Source: Calliphora vicina
Taxonomy: Eukaryota > Arthropoda > Insecta > Diptera > Calliphoridae
NCBI RefSeq assembly: GCF_958450345.1
Contig: NC_088781.1
Location: 44,193,357-44,257,356 of the forward strand
Direction: 5' to 3'
Length of the DNA: 64,000 nucleotides
Shown here one piece after another: positions 58,111 to 64,000 of the stretch (position 1 is the first letter of the stretch; each line of letters opens with the position of its first letter). Made by a program: the position numbers and the translations under genes. Below the pieces are notes generated by a model, which did not search any database, was not told the DNA's origin, and saw only the letters and a list, made by a program, of their open reading frames with translations.

Positions 58111-60002
58111 ATCAAACAATCATTTTCCAAATTGTTTTCGTTTATTTGCATTTTGTGTGAAAAATACACGCAAGACAACACACACTAAAAATGACATTTT
58201 ATTATGGAAAATTATTGATTGAACATAAATATTTATGAAAATGAATTTAGCTCATAGTATGTGTTGTCAAAGAAGTACCCTGTAGTTCATGTAACTAACC
58301 ATAGACTAACATAGACCCGAATCAGATGTTTTTAGCAACATGGCGGAGGCAAACAAAAAAAATTTACGAAAAATGAACAAAAGAAAATGTATAATAAACC
58401 ACGGTAGATTTAAAAGAGGGACAAACATATAAATTTATCTTTCTATATATCGTCTAACACACTCATCGATTTTTTACTACATTTTACTTTTTCTCTCGCT
58501 CTAAGATCTGCCTTAATGGTGGAATTGAAAAAATGGTAAACAAAAAATGTAAACAAAACCATACGGTTCGATATTACTATTTTGACAGGTGTCAATGGTT
58601 TCTTATCTGGGTATCTGTGTAACTAACTAACTAAATTATTATTTATTTCATCATAAACTAGCCTATTATAGTCCATAATCGGTCACAAATTTCTACTTAT
58701 ATTATCTTTTCTATATTATATTATCTTTTCACTAATGGTGTTTTCTTTTCTGACATAAAATGTTGCCTATATATTTTGTACCATTTATTAAATATTACCC
58801 ATACCCTCATAATGTGTTGCATTTTTAACGATCACAATAGAACAAAAATCATTACCATTTATGCAATTTTCTTTTATGTAGCTTCGAAATATTATAAAAC
58901 TATACTTTTTGCTTACATAAAAAGTGGTGCATTTCTAACCCTTTGATAAAATTGAGGGTGAAACATGTGGCATATATTCAGGGTTTTAGGGTAACATTAT
59001 TAGAAAAGAACACGACCAAACTACATTTTTTTTCAGAAAAGAACACAAAGAAGGGTAAAAGGCAGAAAAAATGCATCATTTATGCCAGAAAAGAAAACAC
59101 CATAAGTTTCTAGGTGAGCACTTGTATCGTCTTCCCTTTGTTGTTATTTGGGGTAACATGGAATTTAAACCAATGACGTGAAGGAATAGCGTCAAGATTA
59201 GAGATGCCAAACGGGGAATCCCGTTCCCGAAAATCCCGGGGTTTTCGGGATTTCTTGAACCCCGAAGAATGTGTGCCATTTTAGTATTAATGAATACTTC
59301 CCGGTCTGTCATAAAGTCTTTGAACATTATGACATAGAAAAGATACCCAACTGACACCACTTACATTACCTTGGATTAGAGAAGTAACCATTAGTATTAA
59401 TTTAAGAAAAAATTTGACAACTGCAGGGTATCTAAACTCGAATCTTTGTATGTTTTTGTACAAATAACAACAAAATAACAATAACAACTACAAAAACAAC
59501 AACACTAGCAGCAACAATGTTTATCTAATGAAATTATTTGTTTTTAATACCTGGTTTAAGAGGAAAATTAAATTGGAATTTGCAAATGATTAAGTTGTGC
59601 GTAAAACATTGGATTAAAATGAATTTTGAATTCTGATAATATTCCATTTATTTATGCATACAATGCATGAGAATTGTATGAGGATTTTGTTTGTACAATT
59701 AGAATTAAAGATAAACATTGAAATATAGCTATATTATTATGGGTGTTTATGAAGGAAAGTTTGTATATTTAGTTTGTAGTTAAAGAAATTTAAAGAATTT
59801 TTTAAGTAATGAAAATTTGGTTAGAATTCTAGGCTAAACTTGGGAACATACTACCACATACCAATTAATTTAATTGTTAAATAGACATTTGCAAATCATA
59901 TAATTATAATGTGCAATACAAATAATCAATATAATTCTTATTTAGTTAAGGTATTTTCAGACGAAAATACTGAGTAATTACAAACAAAACCGATCAGTAG
60001 TT
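58111..60002. other. Spacer with one GC-rich hairpin
   Basis: CCCGAAAATCCC (59226-59237) pairs with the following GGGGTTTTCGGG; upstream is GAGATGCCAAACGGGG. This may be a transposon end. Nothing else recognised. Confidence 0.35.
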
Positions 60003-60241
60003 TAAAAATTGTAACAACTCTTTATTTAATTTTACACAACAATTTAAATAGTCAGTGTACACAGTGCCATTTTCTAGTAATTTCATGAATTATCTAACGG
60101 ACAAAAATAGAATGTTCTTTTAAGAGCAACATTGTTGATAAGTAGAAGTTTCGATTACTGGAAATGTTTATAAACATGATGAATGTTGCAAGCATTCATT
60201 ACAGGCCGTTAAATTCAAATTCATAGTGCAATTTCGTAACA
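60003..60241 (+). repeat. LTR-like repeat, partial copy
   Basis: AAAAATTGTAACAACTCTTT through ATTGTTGATAAGTAGAAG and GATGAATGTTGCAAG to TTTCGTAACA, in the same order as 37350-38780 without its nested insertion. The 5' part is missing. Confidence 0.6.
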
Positions 60242-61300
60242 ATATTTTGCGCAAAAGTAGTTTACGTTCACTGTATCTTACACGAGTATAAATGCTGAAG
60301 TATTGAACATTTTTACTGGTACTCTTGAGATTTAATTCATCTTGCAAGACATATGGTAAGACACTGTTTAATGAAAAGTCTATGAGATTGTTTAAACCTT
60401 AAATTATAATAGAATATTTGTAGAATTTTCAATTTACACTTATTCAAAACATTTTCCGCAATTAACAACAAACAAAAATTTAAATTTTGCTCATGCTGTT
60501 CTAATTGTAAATCTCTACCAAAATTTATGCAATTTGTTTTAAAATTTTATATCGAAAAATCATTTTTTCTTTTATCTCCTTAAAATCTCTCAACCGTAAC
60601 GATTTAAAAACACAGACAACAAACAAAATGTTAACATATAGATAAACACAAGTGTTAAGGATTAAATTTGAAATGCTGAGTTTAAAAAAATAGCCCCAAC
60701 ACAAAAATCAATCAATACCAAAGCATACAAGATAGCAGGCAATCAAAACAATACTTGATCATATGAGTATTTCAAAAATAAACTTTGCAAAAAGGTTGCT
60801 GTAAAAATTTACACAATTTTGTAGATACTTGGCATTACCCAGCAAATGTTTTAATATTGAAATCAAGCATTATAATGAATTTATTGTACTCTAAATTTTA
60901 CAGAGAACTAAAATAAAACTTGTTGGGTTGTAGTTTAAAATCATCAAGATATGTTTTTTGAAAGAGAACTTTTACAAATCATAAAGGGTAAATACACAAT
61001 TATATTTACACGTTTATGTGAATTTATATATGTACAAACATTAAGATGGTCCCTAACCAAATTGTCGTCAATGTTCTTAATTAAACTAAAAGTTAGTTTG
61101 TTTTCATTCAGATCATATATGGATTTTTGGCAATTGTTTAAAAAACGAGGTAACCAAATTTGAGACGCCACCAACTGGCCCCCATTTCGGCTACAAAGCT
61201 GAACAACTGTAAATAAAACAACTCAGATCCAACCTTGTGAAATTTCTTTGCGCAATCTCCAATAGTTCCCGAGATACCGTATTATTAAAAAAAATTCTAA
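60242..61300. other. Spacer, nothing recognised
   Basis: No supported feature. Confidence 0.4.
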
Positions 61301-61339
61301 ACCATTGTGCAGTGGTCTGGAAGATTCTGTATACTTCCA

Positions 61340-62560
61340 ATTATATTAGCATGACCATGCTTCCATCGCGTTATGCTTAATACTTTCATAAATTAGTACA
61401 CAGTTTGAGTTCCTGTCCATTCCATTCCACCAAATAAAGACTACATATAATAATATCGATCTAGTAACCGAATCAAATATCCCGTTCACGTATCTCTGAT
61501 ACTCAATCACATTGAAACATACATTGCCGTCTATAACTTTTGTTGTCCTTGACGGAATGTTAGTTTTCATTGATAAGGTAAGAAATCTTGTATCTCCTCG
61601 AAAATAATACAATTTCAGTTTTGCTACGATTCACACTCTGTCCACTGTCGATGCTCCATCGGTGTTTTGGGAGCTGAATCCATCCATGACAGTTTTATAG
61701 TTCATGGAATACAATTTTCTGACCGATTGTCAAATTCCATAAATGTGGAGAAAAGACACTCCCTTGAGGTGTGCTTCTATAGTCCATACATAATCGTATG
61801 TGAGTGTTAATGATTTTATCCAAGGATTTAAGCAAAAAATATGTTTAAATTATTGTTATAAAATTCTTTGCTTTGGTATGTATCACTTTCCCTCTCTTTG
61901 GAATTAATTTTCATTCCATCGATGGAGTATGTACGACCATGAAAGACAATAACAATCTATTTCAAACAGCCATGGAGTAACCAGATCTGCATTATGATGC
62001 ATATCAGCTGGTATAATAGCATTCGGGCCCAAAGACTTGTAGGGATCAAAACTGATAAATTGTTATCAAAAAGTTGCCAAAAAAAATAGTTGTGCATGAG
62101 AACTTCCAGTATCTCAAGTCCTCTAGTAGTCCTCTGGACATAATTTTGAATGGTATTTGGACTGGTTTCACAAGGCAACTTTCGGTGTTGCAGAAGTTCC
62201 TCCAGACTTACGTTTTGCTTAATTAAATTTATTCAACGATGACTTTTATGTCGACGAGTCACCTGATCCTTTGGAACGTTGAAATGTTTACGTCATCTCC
62301 CTCTACGTCTAGAGGATATGCATATTCGCGCAGTTGCTTAGGCAGTCACTTATCAGAAGGGGTGATGGAAGCATTTCATGCATGATGTGTCGCTGTTCCT
62401 ACCATTTAGTCTTTCTCCTATTTAGAAAATGTTTTAACTATATCGAAAATTTCAGATATCGATGATTTGAAAAAGAGCAGTCCAACTTTGTGGACTGCGC
62501 ATGGCTTGAACTGCATAGCGTAATGTCCAAAACTTCCTGTATATTTGCTACCTGTTACTA
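61340..62560 (-). mobile_element. LOA/R1-like non-LTR retrotransposon, endonuclease and RT remnant
   Basis: Minus strand, in order: EVLDITLCSSSHAQS with SNHRYLKFSI (end of endonuclease), GPNAIIPADMHHNADLVTPW, RSTPQGSVFSPHLWNLTIG, VNRSKTEIVLFSRRYKI, and RSILLYVVFIWWNGMDRNSN of the thumb. The YADD box is not readable. Broken by many stops and shifts. The 5' part may extend to ~63000. Confidence 0.7.
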
Positions 62561-63130
62561 GATTTCAACTTCTACTTAACCCAGATACCATACTGGAGGT
62601 TTATTGTGTTTCCATTCCATTATCAGAGTTAGCATATATCCTGCGAAGCATCCAGTTTATCATTTGTCGTCATCACTGTAATATCAAATCCGTAGAATTT
62701 ATGTAGGTATTTAGCTTAGCCTTTCTCATAGTGGTGGCAATGTTTTATTTTTCAGGATCATGGCCATCCTCCTGTTCTCACCTTCCGGACAGCATATCTT
62801 AACCACACATTCCAGTTGTTGCTCGGTAAGTCAGGACTTTTGTCCTGAATGTAGTTGAAAGGATCTCTGTCAGCGCAGAGGCCACTCTTCTCCTAGGGAT
62901 GCAGCAGCTAATTTAAGAATAAAGTCTGAGCGTTTTAATGTGAACGCCAGCAGTTTGATGTAGCCTTGGTAACAACCGGTATCTTCATTTCGAAAGGATG
63001 AACTGGTTCTGTCATTTGTGTGTCTATCAATATATGGCCTACTCGCTATACGAGTATCGCTCTTCACAGGACGTTTAGTCTTCGACTATTGGTTTTGCTG
63101 GTGAACTTGATCGTCGTCCGATTTACACGC

Positions 63131-63480
63131 TGCAGATACGACTTTGTCCGCTACATCTACGCTGATGGAAAGGTTGAAGAATTCCGAATCAGTCAAAGGG
63201 TTCCAATTCAATACATTTTGTTGCTTGTGAGCATGTTAATTGACTTGGATCTATGATGCATGGACTTTACGATGGCCGTTAGGCCGAGAAAGGGTACAGG
63301 TTTGGACCTGACGTCTGCGTCGACTATCAAACTTCTACTAGTAAGGTTGGATGGAAAGTTTAAAGTATTCCGACTCAGCCAAAGGGTCCTAATCTAATAC
63401 CTTTCTTTGCTTGTGAGCACGTTAATTAACTATGATTAATTGGATAGGACCTGGCGTCTACATCGATTACAATAGTTTTA
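63131..63480 (+). repeat. Diverged tandem repeat
   Basis: Two to three units of roughly 170-200 bases share GGAAAG-TT-AA, CAGTCAAAGGGTTCC / CAGCCAAAGGGTCCT, TTGCTTGTGAGCA(T/C)GTTAATT and TCTACATCGA/TCTGCGTCGACTA. Short open frames run through it but no motif is recognised. Confidence 0.45.
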
Positions 63481-64000
63481 CTAGTATCAAAGTTTGCAAA
63501 GTTCGAAGTGCCAAAACTTTTTGCTGCCTATTTACCAGCGAAGATGAGTACAGCTTGAAGGAGCTTTTCTCGATTAACCAAGAAACTTTTGTTACATTTT
63601 TGTTGCACATATTATTAAAGATCTTTTTCGTCTCATTTCGTCTCATTTCGTTTGGAACTTTTTTTTTAAATCTCTATCTATTTCATAGTAAAACCTTTAT
63701 CAACAATTTCAATTCCAAACTAAATACAACACATTCTGTACTAATAGTACGGATTAATTGGTTTTCTATGTGGTGTAGGGTAAATTATAAAATTTATCCA
63801 CAAACCTATAAACTAAATTATCTGTAGGCCTTGTGAGTACAAGTTGCAAGATTTAACAATAAGGATTTTGCTACAATTCTATCAATGATACACAGTAAAT
63901 ATACATAAATATATTTAGATAGAGATAATATTCGGTTTAAATATCACTTCGTATATATGTATGTATAATGAAATCTAAATATAAACTCCTACATAAGACT
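63481..64000. other. AT-rich end of window, nothing recognised
   Basis: Contains a short GTCTCATTTC doublet near 63630. No gene supported. Confidence 0.4.

Noticed and set aside
58338..58440. Short plus-strand ORF starting ATGGCGGAGG
   Set aside because: Only ~30 codons, Lys/Asn-rich, no support beyond a good start context.

Overview
The window looks like nuclear DNA of a higher (probably calyptrate) fly. It is AT-rich, its genes have short introns with GTAAGT/AG splice sites, their products are insect-like versions of conserved eukaryotic proteins, and the rest is packed with dipteran-type transposon debris: LOA/R1-like and RTE-like non-LTR retrotransposons, mauritiana-like mariners, a Helentron-type Helitron, hAT and foldback elements. 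The species call is inference.

Positions 1-10.6 kb hold all the convincing host genes. WDR75/Utp17, a nucleolar WD40 protein of ribosome biogenesis, is on the minus strand (nine exons visible, last exon or exons off the left edge). Malectin, an ER lectin, is on the plus strand in two exons and is divergent from WDR75. LRR1, a Cul2 ubiquitin-ligase receptor, is on the minus strand in two exons and converges on malectin. A short transposon with a target duplication, a broken unrecognised gene (5055-5512) and a Myc-type E-box lie between WDR75 and malectin.

From about 10.6 kb to the end I see no intact host gene. This part is layered mobile DNA. It includes a 45-bp-arm foldback (11.7 kb), a ~2 kb block bounded by inverted arms with nested repeats (13.9-15.9 kb), and a decayed RTE-like retroelement (17.3-19.4 kb). 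A Helitron is flanked by an 80-bp direct duplication (21.0-22.8 kb). A LOA/R1-like element is split by a palindromic MITE (24.6-26.6 kb). A nearly homogeneous 1.9-kb array of an 11-bp unit is fused to a mariner remnant (28.5-31.1 kb). Next come an LTR-like element carrying a nested repeat (37.3-38.8 kb), a second mariner beside an RNase H fragment with a 193-bp tandem duplication (41.5-43.5 kb), and a hAT element with an 8-bp target duplication (43.7-44.8 kb). The rest is a series of broken endonuclease, reverse transcriptase, RNase H and ORF1-like pieces up to 63 kb.

Two dispersed repeat families (called A and B here) recur through the window. They share a head sequence and a layout despite different bodies. 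No CRISPR array, operon, rRNA or functional tRNA gene was seen. I did not find a new coding system; the most unusual signals are structural.
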